Origin: Clavelina lepadiformis
Taxonomy: Eukaryota > Chordata > Ascidiacea > Aplousobranchia > Clavelinidae
Direction: 5' to 3'
Length of the DNA stretch: 64,000 bases
NCBI RefSeq assembly: GCF_947623445.1
Contig: NC_135243.1
Coordinates: 8,558,501-8,622,500 of the forward strand
Part shown: one piece after another, positions 53,731 to 64,000 of the stretch
Layout of the letters: each line of letters begins with the position of its first letter
Position numbering within the stretch: the first letter of the stretch is position 1
Translations under genes and position numbers: made by a program
Notes under the pieces: generated by a model
What the model was told of the DNA's origin: nothing
What the model saw: only the letters and a program-made list of their open reading frames with translations
Database searches by the model: none

Positions 53731-55118
53731 CTTCATGGTTGAATCCTACTTTTACTATCAGCCCTCGTGTAGTCTAATAGGCCTACAAGCGATGTAAGTT
53801 TATTCTAAACCCAATAAAGATTACCTTTAAAACCAAGGCTTTCAATACTCCTTCCATAACCTAAAAACAAAGTTGTCATAGATTTTTTTAAAATTGAACA
53901 GAATAGCAATATGTAAGTTACAAATTTTTCAATAAAATTTACAACAAAACTGTCAAACTAACATCGTCATCAAGCCAAGTAGATTACAAGCGTTTTATTG
54001 AATCTGTTTTTATTGCCACATTTCCGATGACAACTTCAACTCTTTCTGAGTGTTTGGATTCCCACAAACGTTTAATGTCTGCATCAAAAAAAAAAAATTA
54101 AATCCTGGATATGTAAAGGTATTAATTAAATAGGTATTGAATTACCTATTTAATTGTACTTATTCAAACGTTTCATTCAAAGTATGTTTGCAGTAATCAT
54201 GACGCATCACTAAATTTTGAGGGGTAAGTTTCCCAGATAAACATTTATTGGGGCTAACATATTCTTTTTGGACTTGACTGGACAAATTTCGTTCTCAATG
54301 GTGGAAGTAAAAACACGAGCTTGTGACCACTGAGGTGCCTGGACTTGATTGGAAAGGGACCCAGTAGTAGTCAAAGTTGTCGTCTTTGTTGTAATAACTG
54401 GCACACCTCAACTAGGGTTTATAACATGCCATGGAAGAGTGTTCAGCAGATTTGTTTGAAAGATCAAGATCACTGATTAAATTATTTTTCAATCTAAAAG
54501 ATAAACAATTATGTATGCATTCTGTATGCCTATAACAACAACAACAACAAAGTAGCTATATCCTTTTGATACCTGTCATTGAGGGTATGACCCTTCCATA
54601 TTGGTCATAAAATATGTCAGGAAAAGATGTCTTAATTTTTTTATGTAATTTGCATTAATTTCTTCATTCTCCAAAGGAATGGATAATCGGTTAATAAACA
54701 TGAAATTAACCATATCCATGCCACAGAATTAATACCTTAAAAGAAATGATCACAGCTATTGCACCCCACCATTACAAACCTAATTATAAACATGACTAAT
54801 TTTTGCCATGTTACTCAAAAAGTATTGTACTAAGTACGGTATTGTACTGTACTGTATTGTACTATGTACTAAGTATTGTAAGTACTAACTAAATGTGTCT
54901 CTGCACAGCTACATACCGGATATTCCGAGATTTGCAGCCTCAGCAACAACATATAGCTGTATAGGCAGCTTCTAACAACATCCTCATTTCAGCCTAGGCC
55001 TAGGCCCTATAGAGGCAGGGTCGTAATGAAAAGAACAATTCGTTTTCAAATAATACCCAGCTATTGGTTTGTGCCCAGTAGGAAAGAGTGCAGCTGCCTT
55101 TATTGTTTATATTGTTGG
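53731..55118. other. Intergenic, nothing recognised
   Basis: Contains an (AAC)n microsatellite at 54533-54550 and a GTACT-rich simple tract around 54830-54890. Confidence 0.4.
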
Positions 55119-55149
55119 TTTTTCGCCCTTGACTGTTGGGAGCGAAAAA
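55119..55149. repeat. Short dispersed hairpin motif, copy 2
   Basis: TTTTTCGCCC, TTGACTGT, GGGAGCGAAAAA: the same imperfect stem as 18482-18513. Confidence 0.5.
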
Positions 55150-55177
55150 TATGGTTTTTTATTTACCACCAACTTCC

Positions 55178-55278
55178 TGACGTCACCAACAGCAGGGTGG
55201 TAAACCGATCGGCAACCACGTGACGTCACTGATAGCATCGTGCTGATGAAAAACACCAGGCTGCCATTAGTGACGTCA
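55178..55278. promoter_or_regulatory. Cluster of three perfect CRE palindromes
   Basis: TGACGTCA occurs exactly at 55178-55185, 55221-55228 and 55271-55278. A CACGTG E-box overlaps the 5' edge of the second (55217-55222). This is the binding site of CREB/ATF bZIP factors. No gene start could be assigned next to it, so the target is unknown. Confidence 0.45.
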
Positions 55279-56037
55279 CAAAGATATTTCAGCATGTGCT
55301 CAGTTAGAACTATTGAATTCTGAAACAAAAACAATGTTCAAAATGGCTTTGTTCATGGGGATATAAGTCTACTTGGCAAACCTTACAACTGACACGTTGT
55401 TCAAATTGTTTTGATTTTGTCATATACCAGTTTTCTGGGTAAGTTGAGTAGGCTACTTCAGACGAGACACCAGTTAATTCTCTACATGCTGCTAAAGGTG
55501 CAAGAATAGTATGACAGTAGACTATTTCGCTAAAAGTACAATGAAAATACTTGTACGGCTTTACAAATTTGTGATGGCAAATTTTAGAAATCCTTTTTTG
55601 CCTACCTAATAACTAACTAATCTAAGCTTACTTAAACGATTAAAGCAATTTGTCTTCCTCATCCTTATTTATTCCAGAAATTACGCTTTTACGTAAGCAA
55701 GCTACACATTCCTTTGCTGATGTCCCATTATTTTTTGGTCGCCCTAATCTAAACCGCAACTTTACTGCCATAGGCTGAGCCTACTGGTAAATGTTACTAA
55801 AAACCTTCTACATCGACCAATGCTATGCTATTTACTAATAATAATTTAGTCAAACGTGTTAACTTAATGTTTTATTTAACTTCCTTGCAACCTATATCGC
55901 AAGACTGCGGTCTAGGCTATCACCGCATTCACCCATATTCAGACACTAAAAAAGTCAAAAATAACGCGATAAAGCTTTCGATAAGTCTCTTCCACTTGGC
56001 TTTATAAAACAAAATTGTTTTTACCCCACGAAAATTG
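55279..56037. other. Intergenic, nothing recognised
   Basis: No supported ORF or repeat. Confidence 0.4.
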
Positions 56038-56387
56038 CTCTACAGCAGGGGTTCTTAAACTTTTTGGCACACTCCCCCTTGATGGTACCTAAAAAATCCG
56101 AGCCCCACCTCATTGCAAAATAAAAAAGCATTAAACAAAACAACAATTTGTTTTCAATTAACTTTCATTAATGTGAAGGATGACGTTGTTTTTGGAAAAG
56201 CAAACGTTTAATTCGAGGCTTTGTAGAAGATAATGCACATCTTAGGTCGGCTTCACAGTCAAGTTTGTTCCTAGGTTTTGTCTTTATACTCATGAAGATG
56301 ACGCTGCAAACGACTTGGTCTCAAAGCGTCGTTGCTTAGCTTTTCTAAGCATATCACGCATTGCGGTACGACTATCCGTGCTCTGTG

Positions 56388-57113
56388 TAGGCTTACCATA
56401 CGTCCCGTTTTAGCCGGGACAGTCCCGCTATTTAAGGATTTGTCCCGGCGTCCCGCTCAGTCAACCCAAAGTCCCGCTTTGGCATTTAGTCAGCCAGCAT
56501 TGTCCCACACTTAGCATACTGTGACAGGTCTGCTTAGCCAACTTGCTGAAGAGCAATGCTCGATGCTTGTTCTTGTTTCGTTGTGTTAAATGTGAAAGTA
56601 ATTGTTACGTCATTGTAGCGGGTAATTGGTCCAGTAGTGGGTTGATTGTTAACGCATTCGCTAGTTCAGTAATACCAGGCTAGAAGGAGGAGGTGATATT
56701 TTTGCAGTTAGGTTATGGAAAGAACTTATTTTGTATCGGTACTTGTTTGCATTTCCTTCTGCAAAAACCATTTGAATGTGAAAGCCCTTACCACCTGCAA
56801 AATTAACACTGACTTTTCCTGCTGTGATTTTTATGAGAAAATAAAATCGAATAAAGACTTCTTGAAGAAAGTATTTTCTACAGAAAAGTATGATTGGACG
56901 ATTATGTAAATTTACAAGTGCTTGAACATTGTTTTGTTTCCTAGCAAAATGAATTATTTTAGTTTTTCTGGATGTCTTACTACTTTAGTCGTCCCTGACG
57001 ATAGGAATCCAAAATAGTTGCATACTCCTAGTAAAATATGAACCACATTTATCTGATAAGGTTCGTTTTTCTGAAGCGTCCCACTTTTCAATCACAAAAA
57101 TATGGTATGCCTA
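56388..57113. mobile_element. Nested hAT with TAGGCTTACCAT ends, 726 bp
   Basis: Ends TAGGCTTACCATA and, reverse-complemented, TAGGCATACCATA, flanked by perfect 8-bp duplications GCTCTGTG at 56380-56387 and 57114-57121. The interior begins with repeated TCCCG words ('cgtcccgttttagccgggacagtcccgc'). The termini differ from the CAG-type hATs in the window, so this is another hAT lineage. Its 64-codon ORF (56715-56909) is not recognised. Confidence 0.9.
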
Positions 57114-57290
57114 GCTCTGTGGTATCTATAAAGCCATACTTCAGATAATTTTTTTCGCACTTTCTCTTTTTTCCACTCATTTTGTGTCAATGCAATTAGT
57201 TTAATTACTAAAATACCTGGTTATTAAATCAATACTAAATTTAAGTTTTACTTCATTTTACGGTTTTAATATTGGCTGACGTTGGTTTTA

Positions 57291-57642
57291 CCCTATTTAA
57301 ACCGGGTCCGCGACATTACTATTTTTATTATGTGTGGCCGACACTGCACACAAATTTTCAATCGTTAATGCCTCGAAAATTATACGTCGTAAACTGATCG
57401 GATATTTACAGGTTAGTAGCAAAAACATCTGGCTTCCTGTATGCATCACAATTGTAAAACTAAAGAAAATGCATTTATTGTAAATTAAGTATTTCTACAA
57501 GTGATACATTTGTAAAAGTTTTTCTTGTTACGCCGCCTCCCGTTGTGAGAAAAAAACAGGTCACCGCAAAAAGAGAACACAAGAGAACAGTTAGTCGAGC
57601 TAGGAGTGCATGAATGAGTAAACGAAAACAATACGCTTCAAT
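57291..57642 (+). repeat. Dispersed repeat family R2, copy 2
   Basis: Counterpart of 4030-4372, here embedded in the hAT at 56046-57870. Confidence 0.75.
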
Positions 57643-57878
57643 CCAGTGAGACACCAAATATTATGACGTAACTATTGACGTATTTCAGAATCCAAATTTC
57701 AAAAATGCAATTGCCATCGTGACACACTTTAAAATTTTAGTAAAAATGAACCTATAGCGAAAGTCAAGAAAGTATGTTTAGAGTTTAGACATAGCTCATA
57801 GAATAGACAGTTTGTCATCACTCGCGCCCCCCTTATGAATCTTACACGCCCCCCAGTTTAACAACCACTACTCTACAG

Positions 57879-58854
57879 CAAGCAATATTTTGGAAGGTGC
57901 CCTTGCGCCCATTTACTTCCATGCATTTTCGCGTCTTTTATGTCAATCGCATGCTTGCTTCATTTTTTCCTTAGCAGCGCAATCTTGACAGGCATTTAGT
58001 TTTTACATTTCTGATGTCTATGTACAGTGCTAATGCTAAGCAAGTCTCTGTCAGTCAGACAGTTATAAAGTTCAGCCAGTTGGTGTTATTTGGTAGCTGG
58101 CAGATAATACCTATCATTTATAGTCACTAATTTTTAAACTTATATACATCAATGTTAAGAGCAAATAGGAGACAGGCATACCACACTTTAAATGCTTGAT
58201 TTTGTATACGTCTGTACGTTTAGGTTAGTTAGTCTATCAACATATTTGGATAACAGTTAACAGAAGTTATTATGAAGTTTCCAATACCATACCTTGTATA
58301 TAAATCTACAATCTTATTTTCTGTTCTCATATAGCAAATAGGTTATTTTTATACTGTCAGACTGTTAGCAAAGTTAGTCCTGCAACTTAAATAGATATGG
58401 TTACCTTCGGAAGATAATGTGGTTATTTTCAAAATACTCACGGGCAACTATCACAGATCATTGGGATTTAGAAATCTGCCATTCATTAGACGATCACGGA
58501 TAGAGATCAACTAACACTGTAACAAGCCATGTACCACCTAGAAGACTCCAATGAGACTGATAGTGGTCAGTCTCTTATTCCACCTCTAGCGCAATGTAAG
58601 AATGTGTTTTTATTTATGTGCTTTTAAAACATGGACATAATTTGGTATATTTCTTTATTTTACGGATTCACAATTTTATTGCTAAACGTTGTTTTTTACA
58701 TACAGTATGTTGTTTTTGTTTAGTAGGTACTTTGGTATACATGCTATATGTACATAACGGTTGTTTGATGGTGTGTATATAAAAAATGATATTAAATAGT
58801 GTGCCTATTAATAATTTACAGATTAGTGTCATCAGCATATATATATGAAACAGC
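57879..58854. other. Intergenic, nothing recognised
   Basis: No supported gene. Confidence 0.4.
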
Positions 58855-59040
58855 GTCTATTTCACCAGCTGCCGATTACCGAATTTAGATAAAGCTACTT
58901 CGGTAAATGGCTAGCCGGTTATGCAATTGGTATTTTCTTACTTTAGTAAACGGCGGCTGGTGAAGTAGAAATTTATTTTACTAGCCACTGTTTACTGAAA
59001 TAGGAAAATACAAATACCATAATCGACAATTAGTCTAGTC

Positions 59041-59540
59041 CAGGGGTGGCCAAACTGTGGCTCTCGAGCTGCATGCGGCTCTTTGAGTCTTTGATTGCGG
59101 CTCTTTAATGAATTAGCATTGTTGAATTAGACATGCATTTTCCCCGGTCTAGACGAGTTGTTTCATCAGATTATGAAACAATGCGTTCTATCACACGTAG
59201 TAACAATGGACTCATTGTTAGTAATAATCAAATTACACTCCAAAAACTACATTATTGTACAGAAGTGTGCTAACTTGTACAGTGTAGTTAAGTAAACTGT
59301 CAGATTGAAGCAGTACGTCAGGGCTGACCTCGTTTTAAGTCTTGGATACGGTTATACTAATAATTGCAAAAAGAGATGGTGAAGCCCAGGTGGAGACTCA
59401 TAGTATCACCACGCAGCACTAATGTTTATCAATAGCTACACTTCGTTGTGAGTGAATAAATTCGTGTTTGTGTTGTGGCTCTTTTAAAACTGGAATTTGT
59501 TATATGCGGCTCGAGCATGAAGCAGGTCTGGCCACCCCTG
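59041..59540. mobile_element. hAT MITE, 500 bp
   Basis: Ends CAGGGGTGGCCAAACT and CTGGCCACCCCTG, with perfect 8-bp duplications GTCTAGTC at 59033-59040 and 59541-59548. No coding remnant. Confidence 0.92.
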
Positions 59541-59549
59541 GTCTAGTCA

Positions 59550-59810
59550 GTGAATTGAAATGTATGATAATTTTCAACAAAAAGCATAACTACGTACTAA
59601 TTTTTCTAGAATGTAAATTAACCTAAAACTAATCCCCACTGACTCAAATTCTCACTTACCATGATTAAATTACTAAGCTAGGCTGTGAATTGAAATAGAC
59701 ACTATTTTTCAACTAAAAATAACAATTTTTTTCCAAAGTCTAAATTAATTTTCAAGTAATCTCCTCCGACCAAATTCTCAACTCTCATGGTTAAATTATA
59801 CGAAAAATAA
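59550..59810 (+). repeat. Two-copy tandem repeat, 133-bp period
   Basis: 'gtgaattgaaat' recurs 133 bp apart (59550 and 59683), followed in both by a 'ttttcaac.aaaa' block and 'aaattctca...catggttaaatta'-like ends. Confidence 0.6.
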
Positions 59811-59837
59811 ATTTCAACAAAAAAAGTCAAACAATAG

Positions 59838-59902
59838 CAAGATTCGAAGTTGAGACCTCCAGCATACAAGCCCCATCATTAACCACTACGCCACCGCATT
59901 GC
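59838..59902 (-). repeat. tRNA-like / SINE-head-like segment
   Basis: On the minus strand, GCGGTGGCGTAGTGGTTAAT carries an A-box-like TGGCGTAGTGG. About 30 bases on, ACTTCGAATCTTG resembles a B box (GTTCGAATCC). The anticodon-arm region is plausible but the acceptor stem does not pair, so it is a pseudo-tRNA or SINE head rather than a working tRNA. Confidence 0.4.
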
Positions 59903-60011
59903 TTTCTTCCCCTTGTCCAAAACTAGAGTGATAAACCCATTATTGAAAATCTGCCAGTCACCGTATTGTGATTCAGCAACTTCAGTAAACGGATGCCGGT
60001 AAAATAGTCAC

Positions 60012-61627
60012 TTCCTACGTAAAAAGAGTTATCGGTGTAATGCAGAGGCTCTTGAACCATTTTGTCCAACACCCTTTTTTACCTCCTTACATACCGCCAA
60101 GTGCTGACCCCTTACTGCAAGTGGAGGGAAAATATGATGATAACATGGTTGTTGTCATGATTCCGTGATCTGTTTGCAATGTCGTGTCGTATGTAGAAAA
60201 CATTTTCCTGATAAAACGTACCATCTTATGTTACGGTTAGTTAAGTAGTAGTTCAAAGCTCTAAGATAACCAAACAAAAGTGTGTGTAACGACCACATGC
60301 AAGGCAGTTTAATGAAACCACGATATTTAAGCATCTCATACAGTTGAACGCCTTGCACGTCTGTTCGGTAAAGTTACATCGGTACATCGGTAAAGTTTCG
60401 CATAGCACTTGTAGTTTCAAAAGCATTTATTACACAACCTTTTTCAGATACCACAAAAATAGGACGAAAATGTCGCAGGTCGCAAACGGTTTTTTTCTGC
60501 AAACAGCAAACTCTACCTGCTAAAAAATCTCTTTTTGGAATAAATCTTTGTGATTTAAGTGCAAAAACATTTCTGCATCGCAACATGCTGTTAAATCAAG
60601 CTCGTAACTAACATACCTAACTGAAGGAGACAAAGAGTGTTATGAAAAAAAGCCGGGCAACTATAACTGTAACTATAACTCTTTGGGAATATGCTCGATG
60701 GCAATGACATTGTGCTATTGCTCATGCAGCGAGTTAATGGACAATAAACATGATAAATAGGTTGTTTAATAAATTATTTGCATTACATTCATCGTCTTAT
60801 GCCAGATTGTGCAAAGTATCGTATTGAGTCTTTTTTTACATTGGTTTATTAACTAGTTAACAAGCAAAACTTATCTGCAAATGGTTAAAAACAATGAACA
60901 CAGTCCCCTTCCCCATATACCTCTCCGTCGCTCACTTTTAAACCCCTACTGGGGATGCTAGTCCTAGGTTAAAAAACACTTAAAATGTATAGGATGCATG
61001 TATGTTCAATTTGTGTGTTGTAGAATCATAGATATTTGACTGTACCATGTTTGTTTATCGTTCTACCAATAAAGTTAAAATCATGAGTTTTCTCGTGTTT
61101 TTGCTTACCCTGAAGTTTTGCTTGGCATCTGAGACCAGATTAGCGAATTAGGTCGTGACAATCAACATGCTCAGTGCTGGGCATAATACTATGCAGATTT
61201 CAAACTACCTTATATCAAAAAATAGATTCCAAGCTTGCAGGCTTTAAGAGAAAAAAATTGTATAAATGCAGGAGTTCAGGAAAAAGATAAATTGTAAAAG
61301 TTTTCTGATTCTCAATAAGTTCTGTAAAAGTTATATGTGATTAGCTCATTAGTGATGAGCCGTGTCGCATCTGAGTCCAAGTCCAGACTTATATTTTTCT
61401 CTCTAATATGCTAGCGATTTAGATTAGAAGTTAAAACATAAATTTGGATAAAGTTTAAGTTACTATGCTAGAACAAGCTTAACTTGTCAACTTAACTTAA
61501 ATGTTATAACATTGTAAAATAAATCTAACTTCTAATCTAAATCTAACTCCAATAAAACCTTAAATAACTAAAATCAACTTTTTGCATTTACCCATTCTTC
61601 TAACCACCTAAGGTATTTTTAACAACA
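60012..61627. other. Intergenic, nothing recognised
   Basis: Short ORFs only. Confidence 0.4.
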
Positions 61628-63520
61628 GAGTCATTCCATGTATAATCAACCAATTTTTTTAAAATTTGTAACCACTCCCATTGGATTTTGATAATTTCAA
61701 TATATGTTATAGACCTTGGAAAAAGCCGAAGATTAAAAAAAAAATTTTGAAAATATCTCCAGGCGTTTTCGAGTTATTCAAATTTGAAATTTTCGCCACA
61801 CGATGGCCTTTGGCTAGTGAGCACTGGTCACGCTTTATGATTTTCTTTAATATCTTTATTTCTGAAGGTAGAATAATGAAACAAATGTTGAATTTACCAT
61901 TTTTGGGGTCAAGGAATTCATTTAAGCACATAAAAAAACCTATATCACACCTCCTTCATGGAGTAAATTAAGTTTTTCATTGATGTCAAAGTTCAAGTTT
62001 ACGATGCAATTACAAAAATAGCAATCGCATTGGAAACATAATTTTTGCACTTTTGTGTAGCATGGTTCATGTATTTTCATATATCCATGGATTGTACATT
62101 GCTGCTGGTTCCACTTTGTACTTCATCTTGAATTGTTAAAGTGTAATTCTCAGCGAAATCCAGCAATATCACACAAGTATCATCTATTAAAGAACTCGTT
62201 CTGGAGTTTAAGTATCTAGATTGGCATTTAGTTATGAATGAATGCTTTGTAAGATCATCCAAAACTCTTACAATTTCTTGAATCCATTCATATCTCATCA
62301 TTAACACCGTGATAAGATCCATCGTGTCTGTAGACTTCCATTGCTGGCATTGGACTTCATCATCAAGTTCCTCATCATACTGTGCAAGCAAAAAGCCTTC
62401 TAGTGCTTGAAACCCGGGACATTGTTCACAACGATGCAACATGCACATTTTGTTCTCCGTGCTGCACACTATTTTGTCAATCAATGTTTTGTATGTTTCA
62501 TTGTTGTTGGTAGCATTAACCAGAAGGATTGAATTTTGATGTTGGATGCACACACAGACAGAATGACTGCCTTTGGACGATACGGGGACACACCATTTGG
62601 GACGGAGTGAACAAAACTTTGAGAATCCAATCTTCAGCTCGGGATATTTTTCACAAAATGTGGCATATAATTCCTTCAAATTACACAAAATGAGCCTCTT
62701 TTGCTTATGAACATTTTTGAAAACACTTACATAATCTTTAATTCCAGGGATTAAACAGGTAAGTTCATCATTTTCATACATAGATGAAATCAAAATAGGA
62801 GTAGGCAAAATTAAAGTTCAAAAAGGAAGTCAAATTTACTGTAACCTCTCTCAGAGTGCACCTTTAACAGGCAGTAATTAATGTTTTTGGTGAATAATCT
62901 TTAAACACTAGCAGTTGGTGCCTTGGAATTGCAACCTTGCATATATGCATGACCAGTTATACGATATTGCTCAAATCTGCATATCATATCTTATAACAAT
63001 CTTAAAAATCGTGCTTGCTGTTAAAACCAACTTTATTCCTAAAGAACAAAAAACAAGTTTCCAATTTTTGGATACATGAAAATACATGAACCATGCTACA
63101 CAAAAGTGCAAAAATTATGTTTCCAATGCGATTGCTATTTTTGTAATTGCATCGTAAACTTGAACTTTGACATCAATGAAAAAACTTAATTTACGTCATG
63201 AAGGAGGTGTGATATAGGTTTTTTTATGTGCTTAAATGAATTCCTTGACCCCAAAAATGGTAAATTCAACATTTGTTTCATTATTCTACCTTCAGAAATA
63301 AAGATATTAAAGAAAATCATAAAGCGTGACCAGTGCTCACTAGCCAAAGGCCATCGTGTGGCGAAAATTTCAAATTTGAATAACTCGAAAACGCCTGGAG
63401 ATATTTTCAAAATTTTTTTTTTAATCTTCGGCTTTTTCCAAGGTCTATAACATATATTGAAATTATCAAAATCCAAGAGTAGTGGTTACAGGGCCTGGTT
63501 GATTATACATGGAATGACTC
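61628..63520 (-). mobile_element. DNA transposon with about 450-bp inverted arms
   Basis: The left arm (61628-62089) and right arm (63070-63520) are near-identical inverted copies, starting GAGTCATTCCATGTATAATC at each outer edge. Between them lies a minus-strand transposase-like ORF (62077-62808). The first 50 bases differ more than the rest of the arms. I could not define a target duplication; the flanks aaca/gaca are only suggestive of 4 bp. The superfamily is not assigned. Confidence 0.85.
62077..62808 (-). pseudogene. Transposase-like protein fragment with DFAENY motif
   Basis: An open frame of 243 codons; the first ATG is at about 62781, after an in-frame stop upstream. Landmarks in order: GIKDYVSVFKN, KRLILCNLKELYATF, KIGFSKFCSLRPKWCV, HSVCVCIQHQN, CMLHRCEQCPG, HSFITKCQSRYL and, near the end, DFAENYTLTIQDEVQS. 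I recognise this order from a widespread family of transposon-encoded proteins in invertebrates, in which the D of DFAENY is likely the first catalytic acidic residue. The N-terminal DNA-binding part and everything after DEVQS are absent, and the frame runs into the left arm. It is therefore a truncated internal fragment, probably inactive, even though the frame is clean. Confidence 0.65.
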
Positions 63521-64000
63521 GACAGGCTGTGTGACCTACATACGATTAAATAGTCACTTCGTAATATTTTTAAAAGCTAAATTGACGAGAAACTGTGAGA
63601 AATAGCTTCAAACGCACAATTTTTTTAACAAGGTTAAAAGCTTATGAAACTCTAACGTTTTGCAGCTATTTTTATTAAAATACTTAGAAGCTGTTTTTCT
63701 CAAAACTTGGTGTTGGCACTGCAGTTTCAAAGTTAAAATATATTATATCAAACTGTATAAATGTTTGTTTCTCAATTTTTTTTAAGTTAGTGCTAAACTT
63801 TTACTACGTGCCCGGCTTTAATTTCAAATTAAACTTCTTAACGTGTCATTAGCATTAAAATGCAACTTGAATCACCACAAGGCAGCTCATGCAAGCAATA
63901 GTGTTTGTTTAGTAATTCTGAATTATTCTGTAAAGCATTCTCTATGCAGTTTGTTGACTCTTAAATACCACAATGACATTGTTGTGTGGGCAGCTGTTAT
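63521..64000. other. Intergenic, nothing recognised
   Basis: No supported feature to the window end. Confidence 0.4.

Larger units (their letters stand above)
56046..57870. mobile_element. hAT element, 1825 bp, with nested insertions
   Basis: Starts CAGGGGTTCTTAAAC and ends GTTTAACAACCACTA (last base changed from G), flanked by perfect 8-bp duplications CTCTACAG at 56038-56045 and 57871-57878. It is interrupted by a second hAT at 56388-57113 and contains repeat R2 (57291-57642). Confidence 0.85.
58855..60011. mobile_element. Foldback-like element with three related arms
   Basis: GTCTATTTCACCAGCTGCCG at 58855 is matched in inverted orientation by a segment near 58932-58965 (reverse complement TTCACCAGCCGCCGTTTAC). 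It is matched again at the far end near 59981-60011 (reverse complement GACTATTTTACCGGCATCCG, 15 of 20 positions). A hAT MITE and a tRNA-like segment lie between. No target duplication was found, so the outer limits are uncertain. Confidence 0.4.

Noticed and set aside
59838..59902. Functional tRNA gene on the minus strand
   Set aside because: A- and B-box-like words are present, but the acceptor stem does not pair and the B box is degenerate.
61681..61971. 96-aa ORF in the left arm as a gene (and its twin at 63186-63476)
   Set aside because: Both lie wholly in inverted-repeat arms and are explained by arm identity.

Overview
This 64 kb window is animal nuclear DNA: AT-rich, intron-containing and full of transposon debris. 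The gene set (a GALNT1-type glycosyltransferase, an EDAR-like TNF receptor and two alpha-tubulins), the small exons and the very frequent 'taggcctat'-type words suggest an invertebrate deuterostome, most likely a tunicate. The phylum is an inference; no ribosomal or mitochondrial sequence is present to confirm it.

Layout. 1-6 kb: no host gene recognised; a hAT MITE, a foldback element built of 16-bp tandem repeats, and two dispersed repeat families. 6.1-16.3 kb, minus strand: a complete 12-coding-exon GALNT1/13-type gene (572 aa when spliced), with a two-level hAT nest in one intron. 19.96-20.83 kb and 31.68-32.56 kb, plus strand: two intronless class I methyltransferase paralogues, separated by about 11 kb of transposon debris (hAT MITEs, a Gypsy RT fragment, a ZBED5-like hAT). 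33.5-37.8 kb, minus strand: a TNF-receptor-family gene with EDAR-like cysteine-rich repeats, one membrane span and a short tail without a visible death domain. 41.5-44.1 kb and 49.2-51.7 kb, plus strand: two tandem seven-exon alpha-tubulin genes of 451 codons with mosaic identity typical of gene conversion. 52-64 kb: repeats only, including nested hATs, a cluster of three perfect CRE sites, and a 1.9 kb element with 450-bp inverted arms around a transposase-like ORF.

The host genes do not form one pathway. GALNT1 acts in Golgi O-glycosylation, the tubulins in microtubules (the second has an RFX X-box-like site near its start, which points to cilia), and the receptor at the plasma membrane. 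The methyltransferases have no assignable substrate. Most of the remaining sequence is explained by hAT-superfamily elements. I could define many of these to the base by their 8-bp target duplications, and several are nested inside each other.
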